Positions 20,142-30,114 of a stretch of 64,000 bases of DNA are shown here, piece after piece. Both the position numbers and the translations under genes were made by a program. Under the pieces are notes generated by a model. The model was not told the DNA's origin and searched no databases. It was given only the letters and a program-made list of their open reading frames with translations. Numbering within the stretch: position 1 is the stretch's first letter; every line of letters starts with the position of its first letter. Source of the DNA: Canibacter oris (GTDB taxonomy: Bacteria > Actinomycetota > Actinomycetes > Actinomycetales > Microbacteriaceae); assembly GCF_014197205.1 (NCBI RefSeq), contig NZ_JACIFD010000008.1:32414-96413 (forward strand), written 5' to 3'.

Positions 20142-20441
20142 CTAGTTTTCGTCGAGCGGTGCTGCCTGCTCAGCGGTTTCTTCCTGCTTCACAGTCTGCG
20201 CAATTGCCTGGGTGTGCACCTCAATAGCTGCGTCTCCGGAAGCGATTACCGCGCGGTTGGCTTCGTTATCGATAGAGATAATTCGACCGAAAATGCCGCT
20301 GGTCAGCATCACTTCGACGCCTGGGCGCAGGCTGTTCTGCAGCTGTTCCTGCATTTCCTTACGCTTCTTGTTGTTACGGAACATAAAGAAAATCAGCACG
20401 GCCAGCAGACCGAACATTACTAGCGACATTGGATCGATCAC
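20142..20441 (-). CDS. yajC: Preprotein translocase subunit YajC
   Basis: Small single-helix partner of SecDF. Encodes 99 residues from the GTG at 20441, chosen because GAAAGAGG sits five bases upstream; a TTG at 20456 would add five residues. The helix MSLVMFGLLAVLIFFMF (about 5-21) is followed by the basic NNKKRKEMQEQ. The conserved YajC region has LRPGVEVMLTSGIFGRIISID (quoted over its core, about 38-58). The C-terminus is acidic and Gln-rich. Confidence 0.93.
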   Translation of the reverse strand: MIDPMSLVMFGLLAVLIFFMFRNNKKRKEMQEQLQNSLRPGVEVMLTSGIFGRIISIDNEANRAVIASGDAAIEVHTQAIAQTVKQEETAEQAAPLDEN

Positions 20442-20475
20442 AACAACCTCTTTCAATATTGTCTTAACTATTTGA

Positions 20476-21477
20476 CTATACGCTATTTGGCTGCGATATT
20501 CCTAAAACTTTATAGGCTTTAGCTGTAGCAATGCGCCCTCGCGGAGTGCGAGATAGCAGCCCGGCGCGCACCAAGAATGGCTCCACAACCGCTTCAATGG
20601 TTTCTGCTTCTTCTCCGACAGTGACGGCGAGAGTGGTGACGCCAACCGGGCCACCGTTAAAGCGCTCGATAAGTGCCCGGAGCACCTCGCGATCGAGCCG
20701 ATCCAACCCCAGTGCATCAACGTCATATAGGGCAAGCGCCTGCTGCACGGCAGTCACATCGACGGCGACTCCGTGCACCAGGGCGTAGTCCCTTACACGC
20801 CGGAGTAAGCGGTTGGCGATGCGCGGAGTGCCACGGGAGCGCCTAGCAATCTCCGCGATAGCGTCTTGTTGCAGTGGGAAATCGAGCAGTTTCGCGGCGC
20901 GGGTTAAAACCCCGCTGAGCTCTTGCTCATCATAAAACTCAAGGTGCGCGGTAAACCCGAAGCGATCACGCAGCGGATTGGGCAGTAGTCCTGCACGAGT
21001 GGTGGCGCCTACTAGGGTAAAGGGGGCAATCTCGAGTGGAATCGAAGTAGCTCCAGCGCCTTTGCCGACCATAATGTCGATTTTGAAGTCTTCCATGGCC
21101 AGGTATAGCATTTCTTCCGCTGCTCGCGCCATCCGATGAATCTCGTCAATAAATAGCACCTCGCCCGGACTTAAGGCGCTCAAAACCGCAGCCAGGTCTC
21201 CCGCGTGCTGAATCGCGGGGCCGCTGGTTTGGTGCAGGGGTTTATCTAGCTCCGCAGCCACAATCATTGAAAGTGTAGTTTTACCCAGACCGGGTGGGCC
21301 AGCAAGCAAAATATGATCTGGGGAACGTTGCTGCAAGCCTGCCGCTGTTAGCAGCAATCGCAGCTGCTCTCGCACCTTTGTTTGGCCCACGAACTCGTCA
21401 AGATTCTGCGGCCGTAGTGCCCCCTCATAACTGAGTTCACTGGTGTTTGCGTGGGCTGATAGCTCGGTCATCATCAT
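20476..21477 (-). CDS. ruvB: Holliday junction branch migration helicase RuvB
   Basis: Hexameric AAA+ motor that drives branch migration with RuvA. Encodes 333 residues. Walker [16 protein letters not shown] (about 60), Walker [11 protein letters not shown] (about 110), sensor 1 [11 protein letters not shown] (about 155), and the winged-helix C-terminus with [15 protein letters not shown]. Three tandem ATGs (21477, 21474, 21471) follow AGGA of the ruvA end; the third has the best spacing, so the true start may be two codons later. It follows ruvA by two bases. Confidence 0.96.
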   Translation of the reverse strand: MMMTELSAHANTSELSYEGALRPQNLDEFVGQTKVREQLRLLLTAAGLQQRSPDHILLAGPPGLGKTTLSMIVAAELDKPLHQTSGPAIQHAGDLAAVLSALSPGEVLFIDEIHRMARAAEEMLYLAMEDFKIDIMVGKGAGATSIPLEIAPFTLVGATTRAGLLPNPLRDRFGFTAHLEFYDEQELSGVLTRAAKLLDFPLQQDAIAEIARRSRGTPRIANRLLRRVRDYALVHGVAVDVTAVQQALALYDVDALGLDRLDREVLRALIERFNGGPVGVTTLAVTVGEEAETIEAVVEPFLVRAGLLSRTPRGRIATAKAYKVLGISQPNSV

Positions 21478-21479
21478 TC

Positions 21480-22085
21480 CTAACGGTTATGCAGCAACAG
21501 CAGGGCTGCCTTGAGCAGCGCAGCGTTGTCTTCACCGGCACCTGCAGCCTGCGCATCCGCCACCGCAGCTACCGCATCTTTCTCCTGCCAGCCGAGACCC
21601 GCTAGAGCCGCCACCACCTGCGCCGGAATATCAGCTGCAGCGGAACTCGCACTTATCGCTTCTGCACCCCCCTGCGCCGCTGCGAAGCGATCGAGTTTGC
21701 CAGCCAAAGAGACCAGAATCATTTTTGCTGACTTCGGGCCGATCCCCGAAACTCTAGTGAACGGTTTTGGGTCCTCCGCGGCAACCGCGGCGGCAATCTC
21801 TTGCGGCTCCAGCAGCGACAGCACGCCGAGCGCACTGCGCGGACCAACACCGTTTACCTGCAGCAGCACGTTAAACATCTCCAGCGCTTCAGTGCTGCCG
21901 AAGCCATACAGGGTGTGACTGTCTTCGCGCACAACCAATTGTGTGTGCAGCTTCACACTCTCCCCCACATGACAGCTCGCCGCAACCCCGCTCGGGGTTT
22001 CTATCCGGTAGCCAACACCGCTGGTCTCCACAACCACCCAGTCAGCGCTACGGGCAGCGACAATACCTGAAACTGATGCAATCAC
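21480..22085 (-). CDS. ruvA: Holliday junction binding protein RuvA
   Basis: Tetrameric junction-recognition subunit that holds the four-way junction for RuvB. Encodes 201 residues. Domain I starts [20 protein letters not shown], domain II has the helix-hairpin-helix motifs [14 protein letters not shown] (about 78) and [14 protein letters not shown] (about 113), and the C-terminal domain III ends in [12 protein letters not shown]. An Ala-rich linker lies near 135-155. The GTG start at 22085 has no strong ribosome-binding site. No ruvC lies upstream; leuA is there instead. Confidence 0.95.
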   Translation of the reverse strand: MIASVSGIVAARSADWVVVETSGVGYRIETPSGVAASCHVGESVKLHTQLVVREDSHTLYGFGSTEALEMFNVLLQVNGVGPRSALGVLSLLEPQEIAAAVAAEDPKPFTRVSGIGPKSAKMILVSLAGKLDRFAAAQGGAEAISASSAAADIPAQVVAALAGLGWQEKDAVAAVADAQAAGAGEDNAALLKAALLLLHNR

Positions 22086-22167
22086 AGATACAAAATTACC
22101 GCGCGGCTCTGATTCACACCACAGCCACGCGGCAATTTATCGAACTTATTTGCGAAAGCTTTGCCTG

Positions 22168-23916
<1,749 letters not shown>

Positions 23917-23931
23917 TCAATTATTTAAAAA

Positions 23932-23980
23932 TTGACCAACGCAAGAACTCCGCGACGAGGACGGTCAACACTCGCCGCGG
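23932..23980 (-). promoter_or_regulatory. leuA leader RNA: hairpin with pseudoknot potential
   Basis: On the minus strand CCGCGGCGAG (23980-23971) pairs with CTCGTCGCGG (23959-23950; one G-U pair). The loop contains TTGACC (23968-23963), which is complementary to GGTCAA (23937-23932) just downstream, giving a pseudoknot. The leader peptide ORF ends inside the loop, so ribosome position would decide whether the structure forms. Leucine-linked leader regulation of leuA has been predicted in actinobacteria; the base pairing here is what I see. Confidence 0.7.
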
Positions 23981-24012
23981 CTAGGAAGGAGCAGCATAGC
24001 ACGCATACCCAT
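23965..24012 (-). CDS. leuA leader peptide
   Basis: A 15-codon frame encoding MGMRAMLLLPSRGEC, with three successive Leu codons (CTG CTC CTT, 23994-23986), 60 bases before leuA. A second ATG at 24006 gives a 13-residue version. No ribosome-binding site is present, but TAATAT lies five bases before the first ATG, as expected for a -10 element and a leaderless message. It ends in the loop of the leader hairpin. The reading as an attenuator peptide rests on its Leu run and position. Confidence 0.7.
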   Translation of the reverse strand: MGMRAMLLLPSRGEC

Positions 24013-24031
24013 AGTTTATATTAGCTAGCAG

Positions 24032-24928
24032 CTAAAAACCAAGCTTTCCAAGCGATTTCGGGTCGTTTTGCCACTCTTTCAGCACCTTTACCTGCAGGTG
24101 CAGTGACACACTGCGACCCAGGGCGCGGCTAATTTCCTTCCGCGCGAACTGTCGAATAGTACTGAGGCGTGATCCCCCTTTACCGATTACAATACCTTTT
24201 TGACTGTCGCGCTCCACAATTAGGCTGGCGTAAATGTGCAGCCGGCCCTCATCATCAGTTTCGGTGTCATTCACAACCGCAGCGAGAGAGTGCGGCAGCT
24301 CATCGCGGGCTCCGGCAAGCGCTGACTCGCGGATCAGTTCCGCGATTAAATCGTCCGGGGTTTCATCGGTGACGTGCGTTGCCTCGTAGAGCGGCTCCGA
24401 AACCGGCAGCAACGACACCAGCACCTGCTGCAGCACGTCGAGCTGTTCGCCGCTGACCGCAGAAACCGGCACCACCGCGTCCCACTCGCCGAGCTGATCC
24501 ACCTCTACCAGCCGCTCAAACACCTCTGCTTTGTGATTCACATCAAGCTTGGTGATAATCGCAACCTTTTTGGCAGTCGGGAATTTCTGCAGCTGGTCAA
24601 AAATGAACCTGTCGCCCGGGCCAATTTTTTCACCCGCGGCAAAACACATTCCGATTACGTCAACGTCACCGAGGGTGCTGGTCACAACCGCGTTCAGTCG
24701 CTCCCCAAGCAGCTTTCGCGGGCGGTGCATGCCCGGGGTGTCAACGATAATAATTTGCCCGTCCGGGCGATGCGCAACCGCCCGGATCGCGCGCCGCGTG
24801 GTTTGCGGCTTCGGACTGGTGATAGCAATCTTCTCACCGACAAGCGCGTTAGTGAGCGTCGATTTACCGACGTTGGGGCGCCCCACAAAGCTCACAAAGC
24901 CGGCACGAAACTCTTTAGCTTCCGTCAT
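24032..24928 (-). CDS. era: GTPase Era
   Basis: Essential GTPase that binds the 3' end of 16S rRNA and checks 30S maturation. Encodes 298 residues. G1 is GRPNVGKSTLTN, G2 lies in TTRRAIRAV, G3 is DTPGMHRPRK and G4 is TKLDVNHK. The C-terminal KH domain carries VIGKGGSRLSTIRQFARKEI (about 250-270) and ends in LGKLGF. The ATG at 24928 is chosen because GAGG sits nine bases upstream and MTEAKEFRAGF is a sensible start; a GTG at 24943 is the alternative. It overlaps the end of the upstream gene by 14 bases. Confidence 0.95.
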   Translation of the reverse strand: MTEAKEFRAGFVSFVGRPNVGKSTLTNALVGEKIAITSPKPQTTRRAIRAVAHRPDGQIIIVDTPGMHRPRKLLGERLNAVVTSTLGDVDVIGMCFAAGEKIGPGDRFIFDQLQKFPTAKKVAIITKLDVNHKAEVFERLVEVDQLGEWDAVVPVSAVSGEQLDVLQQVLVSLLPVSEPLYEATHVTDETPDDLIAELIRESALAGARDELPHSLAAVVNDTETDDEGRLHIYASLIVERDSQKGIVIGKGGSRLSTIRQFARKEISRALGRSVSLHLQVKVLKEWQNDPKSLGKLGF

Positions 24929-26204
24929 GTTTGTTTTCCTCACCGACCCACTCCGCGCGAATCATATTAATGTTTTGGCGCCTATCAACATCTGTTGTCA
25001 CCAGTTTAATGCCGGCAACCACAACCTGGTCGCCGGTGTCCGCGAGACGACCTAGCTCTTTCACGAACAGCCCGCCAACGGTGTTGGCATCAGAATCTTC
25101 AAGCTCAATCTCAAACAGTTCGCCAAGCTCCGCAACCGCCAGCCGCGGACTGACCTCAAAACTGCCGTCAGCCTGGGCGGCGGCTTCCTGATCCTCCCGA
25201 TCATGCTCATCGTAAATGTCACCGATGAGCTCCTCCAGCAGATCCTCAAGCGTCACCAGGCCGGATATTCCGCCATACTCGTCAACCGCCAGGGCGAGGT
25301 GGTTATTCTCCGCCTGCATCTGGGTCAGCAGATCATTAGCGGTCATCAAGTCCGGCACAAAAAGCGCCTGCTTCATCATTCGCGTGACGCTCGCGGTGTC
25401 GGCTTCTTCCGGGTAGCGCAGCACAAAACCAGCAGCATCACGCAGGTGGATCACCCCGAGCACGTCATCAGCTTCCGCCGCGATTACGGGCATCCGGGAG
25501 TGGCGGCTTGCCAGCAGCGCCTCCAGGGCTTCGCGCATCGTAGCCTGCGCCGGCACGGTGTGCATATCCGGCCGCGGCACCATGGTTTCGTGCACCCTGG
25601 TGTCGCCAAGTTTCAGAATGGAGTGAATATACTCGCGGTCGATCTCTTCTAACACCTCGGCTTCGGCGGCGCGATCCACAATACTCAAAAGCGGATTTTC
25701 AGCTTCTTCGTCATCGTGCCTGGTGGCGCTGCGCAAAGCAACCGAGCTGCTAAAGCGCTGCAGCGCGCCCGCGGCGGGGCCAAGCACCACGCGGTTAAAA
25801 CTGAGCAGACCCGCCAGCATTTTGATTGTTGCGGTAGGGTGCGCGATACCGAGCTTACGTGGGCTGGCACCGACGAGCAAAAAGGTTGAGATAATCAGCA
25901 GCAGCGCCGAACACAGCAGCGCCAACCAGAGATTCGCGATGGTTTGCAGCAGCACCGCAGTGATTAGGGTTGCCGCCAGGCTTTCGGCGATAACGCGAGA
26001 AAAACTTGCCGCGGCCAGGTGCAGTGCCTCTTCGTCAGCAATTGCCCTAATCGCGCGGTCCTGTCGGCTGTTGCCCTCCGCTAAGCGGTAAAGGTCAGCG
26101 CGGCTACGCAGGCTGAGGGCGGCTTCTGCCGCCGCAAAACAGCCGCCGAGCACCAGCAACAGCGCCGCGGCCAAAACAAACATCACAGCCAGCCCGGCAG
26201 ACAT
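24915..26204 (-). CDS. CorC/HlyC-like membrane protein with CBS domains
   Basis: Encodes 429 residues. The N-terminal DUF21/CNNM membrane domain (about 1-140) has several hydrophobic segments. Two CBS domains follow, including VHETMVPRPDMHTVPAQATM and ALAVDEYGGISGLVTLEDLL (about 210-330). A C-terminal CorC/HlyC domain with FEVSPRLAVAELGELF ends the protein. Relatives are linked to magnesium and cobalt homeostasis; the haemolysin name is historical. The ATG at 26204 overlaps the ybeY stop by one base, with GGAGGG six bases upstream. Always found near ybeY and era. Confidence 0.92.
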   Translation of the reverse strand: MSAGLAVMFVLAAALLLVLGGCFAAAEAALSLRSRADLYRLAEGNSRQDRAIRAIADEEALHLAAASFSRVIAESLAATLITAVLLQTIANLWLALLCSALLLIISTFLLVGASPRKLGIAHPTATIKMLAGLLSFNRVVLGPAAGALQRFSSSVALRSATRHDDEEAENPLLSIVDRAAEAEVLEEIDREYIHSILKLGDTRVHETMVPRPDMHTVPAQATMREALEALLASRHSRMPVIAAEADDVLGVIHLRDAAGFVLRYPEEADTASVTRMMKQALFVPDLMTANDLLTQMQAENNHLALAVDEYGGISGLVTLEDLLEELIGDIYDEHDREDQEAAAQADGSFEVSPRLAVAELGELFEIELEDSDANTVGGLFVKELGRLADTGDQVVVAGIKLVTTDVDRRQNINMIRAEWVGEENKHDGS

Positions 26205-26668
26205 CACATTCCCTCCGCTGCATAATCAGCCAGCAGCTGTCGTTGCAGCCCAAACATTTCAGCTTCGGCAAGCGGGTTGTCGTGGTCATAGCCGAGCAGG
26301 TGCAGCAGGCTGTGCGTCACCAGCAGCTGCACCTCTGCCTGCAGCGGGTGCCCCGCGGCTTCTGCCTGCGCGGCGGCAACCGGCAGACACACCACCACAT
26401 CGCCGAGCATGCCCGGGCCTGCAAGATGCTCAGCAGTGCCGGGACGCAGCTCATCCATCGGGAAGCTCATCACATCGGTGGCGCCCGGCAGCTGCATCCA
26501 ATCCAGGTGCAGCTGCTCCATCTCGGCCTCATCAACGAAAGTGATAGCGACCTCACTCAGCGGGTCAACGTACAATTGACGCAGCACGAACGCGGTGAGC
26601 GCGCAAAGCGCTTCTGCTTGCAGCTCACCGCGGTAGTTTTCTGGCACTTCGGCAACAGCTATGGTCAT
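26204..26668 (-). CDS. ybeY: Endoribonuclease YbeY (rRNA maturation factor)
   Basis: Zinc-dependent RNase involved in 16S 3' maturation and ribosome quality control. Encodes 154 residues. The metal-binding H3xH5xH signature is HSLLHLLGYDH (about 117-127), and the family's TDVMSFPMDE is near 64. It overlaps both neighbours by one base: TAATG with phoH upstream and TGATG with the CBS protein downstream. The run phoH-ybeY-corC-era is therefore a tightly coupled unit. Confidence 0.96.
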   Translation of the reverse strand: MTIAVAEVPENYRGELQAEALCALTAFVLRQLYVDPLSEVAITFVDEAEMEQLHLDWMQLPGATDVMSFPMDELRPGTAEHLAGPGMLGDVVVCLPVAAAQAEAAGHPLQAEVQLLVTHSLLHLLGYDHDNPLAEAEMFGLQRQLLADYAAEGM

Positions 26669-27651
26669 TAGTTTTGCGCCTCCGCATAGGCGTCAACAAT
26701 ACGGCTGACCAGATCATTACGCACAATATCATCGCTGGTTAGCTCAGCAAAGCCAATGCCTGGCACGTCTGTGAGAATCCCCAGCGCGTCCTTTAAGCCA
26801 CTGCGCCCGCCGGCGAGATCCACCTGAGTGACATCGCCGGTGATAACCATGCGCGAATCGTAACCGAGGCGGGTCAGAAACATTTTCATTTGTTCCGGGG
26901 TGGTGTTTTGCGCCTCGTCGAGAATCACAAACGCTTCGTTGAGGGTGCGACCACGCATGTACGCTAGCGGCGCCACCTCGACGGTGCCAGATTCGAGCAG
27001 CTTCGGCACTGTTTCCGCGTCGAGCATACTGCTAAGCGCATCAAACAGTGGTCGCAGATACGGGTCGATTTTTTCCTCCAGGGAGCCCGGCAGATAGCCG
27101 AGCCGCTCACCGGCTTCAACAGCTGGCCGGGTTAGCACGATTTTCGCAACCTCGCGCCGCTTCAGCGCCTGCACTGCGAGAGCAATCGCCAAAAAGGTTT
27201 TGCCGCTGCCGGCAGGACCGGTGCAAAACACCACGGGGTTTTCCTGCATCGCGGCGACGTATTCGCGCTGCCCAGGAGTCTGGGGGCGGATCGCTCTGCC
27301 GCGCACCTCCACAATCGGGGCTGCAAGCTCTTTACCTTTGCCGGTCACCTCTGTGCCAAACTTAGAAAGCTGTGCCAAATCTCTTTTACTAGGGTTGCCT
27401 TTAAGGCGCGCTACCTCCAGCATCTCCAACACCACTTTTTCGGCAAAATCAACTGCTGCCGCTTCCCCGCTCAGGGTTAGCAGGTGATCGCGCAGATGAA
27501 AATGCACCTCCGGGTGCGCTGTGGCGAGGTCTTCGAGCAGCTGCTCGTTTACCCCCACAAAACTCGGCAGGTGCACTCCGGTGAGCAGCAGCGATCGCCG
27601 GATCTGGTGCGCCGACACTTCACCATCGGTGCTGTGTTTTACGTTATCCAA
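26668..27651 (-). CDS. phoH: PhoH family ATPase
   Basis: Encodes 327 residues. An N-terminal KH-like region precedes the P-loop ATPase with Walker A GPAGSGKTFLAIALA (about residue 145), PAVEAGERLGYLPG (about 180) and Walker B FVILDEAQNTTPEQM (about 240), then ITGDVTQVDLAGG. PhoH-like proteins work with YbeY in RNA metabolism, and the genes are adjacent here. The start is a TTG at 27651, with GGAGG four bases upstream; it overlaps the end of the HIT gene by 8 bases. No nearby ATG fits as well. Confidence 0.93.
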   Translation of the reverse strand: MDNVKHSTDGEVSAHQIRRSLLLTGVHLPSFVGVNEQLLEDLATAHPEVHFHLRDHLLTLSGEAAAVDFAEKVVLEMLEVARLKGNPSKRDLAQLSKFGTEVTGKGKELAAPIVEVRGRAIRPQTPGQREYVAAMQENPVVFCTGPAGSGKTFLAIALAVQALKRREVAKIVLTRPAVEAGERLGYLPGSLEEKIDPYLRPLFDALSSMLDAETVPKLLESGTVEVAPLAYMRGRTLNEAFVILDEAQNTTPEQMKMFLTRLGYDSRMVITGDVTQVDLAGGRSGLKDALGILTDVPGIGFAELTSDDIVRNDLVSRIVDAYAEAQN

Positions 27652-28003
27652 CCATCCTCCGCTCCGCGAGGTCGCCAGCTAAAACATGCGCGTGCACATG
27701 GAATACAGTCTGCCCAGCAGCAGCGCCGTTGTTAAAAATTAAGCGATAGTCACCATCTGCGTGTTCAGCAGCAAGCTGCTTCGCAACCGCAACCATCTCC
27801 GCCAACAACTGCGGATCGCCCGCAGCTAGCTCAGTGACGTTAGCATAGGCTGTGGTTTTGGGGATCACCAGGATATGCACCTGCGCCTGCGGATGCATAT
27901 CTGCGAAAGCCACAACCCGCTCAGTTTCGGCGAGAAATTCGACCTGAATCTCACCCTTCACAATTTTCCCGAAAACAGTTTCTTCAGCCATATTTAAGAG
28001 CAT
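27644..28003 (-). CDS. HIT family protein (histidine triad nucleotide-binding)
   Basis: Encodes 119 residues. The histidine triad HVHAHVL is near the C-terminus, with NNGAAAGQTVFHVH before it. KIVKGEIQVEFLAE and VLVIPKTTAYANVTEL-type strands match HINT proteins, which hydrolyse nucleoside phosphoramidates. ATGs at 28003 and 27991 are both possible. The first is four bases after the rdgB stop, so coupling favours it; the second gives the more usual MAEETVFGKI. Substrate in vivo unknown. Confidence 0.92.
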   Translation of the reverse strand: MLLNMAEETVFGKIVKGEIQVEFLAETERVVAFADMHPQAQVHILVIPKTTAYANVTELAAGDPQLLAEMVAVAKQLAAEHADGDYRLIFNNGAAAGQTVFHVHAHVLAGDLAERRMVG

Positions 28004-28007
28004 ACCG

Positions 28008-28616
28008 TCACGCGCTGGGAAGCAGCGCAGCGAGTTTCGGCGCTAGCTCACTAAATGCCCGGAAGCGATGGCTGATGCTGTCTTTTACCGCCGGCTCCAG
28101 CTGCGCCGCCGACACCTGAAAGCCTGCGGGGCGGAAAATTGGATCATATCCGAACCCGTGTTCTCCACTACGCTCCCGGAGAATCTCCCCTGGCCATTCA
28201 GCTACCACCGTAAGCTCGGTAAATTCTCCGTTTGGCTCCGGCAATACCGCAGCCGCGGCGCACACGAAAGCAGCACCGCGCGCCGTGTCAGGTACATCCT
28301 GCAACTGCCACAGCAGCAGTTCGAGGTTGTCGTTGTCACTGCGCTGCGGCCCCGCCCACCGCGCGGAAAAAATGCCCGGTGATCCACCTAAGATATCAAC
28401 CGCAATGCCGCTATCGTCTGCCAGCACAACCTGCCCGGTGCGCTGCGCCGCCGCGCGGGCTTTCAGCAGCGCATTCTGCGCAAACGAAGTGCCGTTTTCA
28501 ACCGGCTCCGGGCCGTCATCAGCAACGAACTGATAACCGGGCAGCGCCGGGCCCAAAACCCGCTCAAGCTCCGCTAGTTTATGCGCGTTCCGACTGGCCA
28601 GCACAATCTGTGACAT
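28008..28616 (-). CDS. rdgB: Non-canonical purine NTP pyrophosphatase (RdgB/HAM1)
   Basis: Removes dITP, ITP and XTP from the nucleotide pool. Encodes 202 residues. Landmarks are ASRNAHKLAELE at the start, ENGTSFAQNALLKARAAA (about 40), LADDSGIAVDILGGSPGIFS (about 65-85), and GFGYDPIFRP (about 152), with SHRFRAFSEL near the end. It is divergent from murL. Its usual actinobacterial partner rph lies 2.9 kb further on, beyond the murL-murD2 pair. Confidence 0.95.
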   Translation of the reverse strand: MSQIVLASRNAHKLAELERVLGPALPGYQFVADDGPEPVENGTSFAQNALLKARAAAQRTGQVVLADDSGIAVDILGGSPGIFSARWAGPQRSDNDNLELLLWQLQDVPDTARGAAFVCAAAAVLPEPNGEFTELTVVAEWPGEILRERSGEHGFGYDPIFRPAGFQVSAAQLEPAVKDSISHRFRAFSELAPKLAALLPSA

Positions 28617-28725
28617 TTTTCTTTCACCCCGTAATAGCTATATTTCGCCGCGCACGCAGCTGCGCAGCATGACACTATCAGTGTAAATCAATTAAAAGCG
28701 CAAATCGCTGTAATAGGCTTGAAGC

Positions 28726-30114
28726 ATGCAGGCTGAATTTACGTTCCTCCCTCCGCATTACGCTGACAAGCAGGTGTTACTGCCCTACCGGGCGCTTGCC
28801 GCAGATGGCAGCACCCACGAATTCACCGAGCGCATTACATTCAGCCGCGACCTTGATCGCATCCCGGCCCAGCAGCTTGCGGCCACCCTGCGCCTACTGT
28901 CACTGGCTGCGGGGCTGAGCTACTACAAGGCTTTTGCCCCGGCTCCAATCAGTGTTGCCGCTGGCTTAAACGTGCAAGAACACCGCTTTTTGCGGGCGAT
29001 TTTGCGTGGCGGCTTGGGCGAGTTTGCCTTTGTGAATAACATTCCCGAGGCGCTAAACCCGCAGATTTTAGCGCTGCCTACCGGCCGCGCGGATGCAGCA
29101 ACCACAGCCGAGGGCGCCGCCAGCGCCGAGGTTGCGGAGGCAGAAAGCCCCGATGCGGGAAACTTTGCAGCAACGCAGGCCACCCCGCCAGCAATCAGCA
29201 CGGCACTGTGCGCCATCGGCGGCGGCAAAGACTCTATTGTGTCGCTTCTAGCGTTGCAGCGCGCGGGTGTTACAGTCCACGGTTTCGCAATCAACCCGAA
29301 GCGCCCGATGCTTGACACGGCGGACACCGCTCAGGTGCCACTCATGACCGCGTCACGCCAGCTTGATCCACACCTTTTTGAACTCAACAAGCAGGGGTAC
29401 CCGAACGGCCACGTGCCAGTGACCGCAATTAACTCCCTCATCGCGGTGCTCACAGCGTGGGCGCACGGCCTTGACGCAGTTATTTTCAGCAACGAAGCAG
29501 GCGCCTCCTACGGCAACGTGTCGTGGCACGGCTACGATATCAACCACCAGTGGTCAAAGAGCAGCGCATTTGAGGCGCTTTTGCGCGAGAGCTTGCCATC
29601 AGGCGCACCGCAGTACTGCTCCCTGCTGCGCCCCCTAAACGAGATTCGCATCGCCCGCAACTTTGCTAAGCAGCGGCCGTTCCATCGGGTTTTTACCAGC
29701 TGCAACCGTGCCTTCACAATGGCTGCCGGGGCCGACACTTCCTGGTGCGGCGAGTGCCCGAAATGCCAGTTTATTTTCTTAATGCTTGCTCCGTTTCTGC
29801 CACCGGAAGAGCTCACCGCAATTTTTGGCGGCCGCAACCTTTTTGATGAGGCGCAGCAAGTCGGTGGCTTCCTTGACCTGATGGGCGAAGCCGCGCGGCA
29901 AAAGCCGTTCGAGTGCGTCGGCGAACCGCTGGAATGCCGGGTCGCTTTAACACTCGCTGCAGCGAACCCTGCCTGGCAGCAGACTGCACTGTTGCAGCAT
30001 CCGGCGGTTGCGGCCCTGTACGCTACCGAGGCTGAGGTGGCCGAGGTGTTTGCACCGCAGCAGGAGCGGAATTTTATCCCGGCTAACCTCTTGGAGACTG
30101 TGCGTGAAATCTAG
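28726..30114 (+). CDS. murL: UDP-MurNAc-L-Ala-L-Glu epimerase MurL
   Basis: Epimerises the terminal L-Glu of UDP-MurNAc-L-Ala-L-Glu to D-Glu, bypassing free D-glutamate. Encodes 462 residues, right for the family. A PP-loop-like GGGKDSIVSLLAL lies near residue 165, FAINPKRPML near 190, and the Cys-bearing SWCGECPKCQFIFLML near 343. A low-complexity Ala/Glu stretch (about 125-160) looks like a linker. Function is assigned by similarity as I recall it to Xanthomonas MurL, and by the adjoining murD-like gene, the same pairing as in that pathway. The ATG has only a weak upstream purine run. Confidence 0.88.
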   Translation: MQAEFTFLPPHYADKQVLLPYRALAADGSTHEFTERITFSRDLDRIPAQQLAATLRLLSLAAGLSYYKAFAPAPISVAAGLNVQEHRFLRAILRGGLGEFAFVNNIPEALNPQILALPTGRADAATTAEGAASAEVAEAESPDAGNFAATQATPPAISTALCAIGGGKDSIVSLLALQRAGVTVHGFAINPKRPMLDTADTAQVPLMTASRQLDPHLFELNKQGYPNGHVPVTAINSLIAVLTAWAHGLDAVIFSNEAGASYGNVSWHGYDINHQWSKSSAFEALLRESLPSGAPQYCSLLRPLNEIRIARNFAKQRPFHRVFTSCNRAFTMAAGADTSWCGECPKCQFIFLMLAPFLPPEELTAIFGGRNLFDEAQQVGGFLDLMGEAARQKPFECVGEPLECRVALTLAAANPAWQQTALLQHPAVAALYATEAEVAEVFAPQQERNFIPANLLETVREI

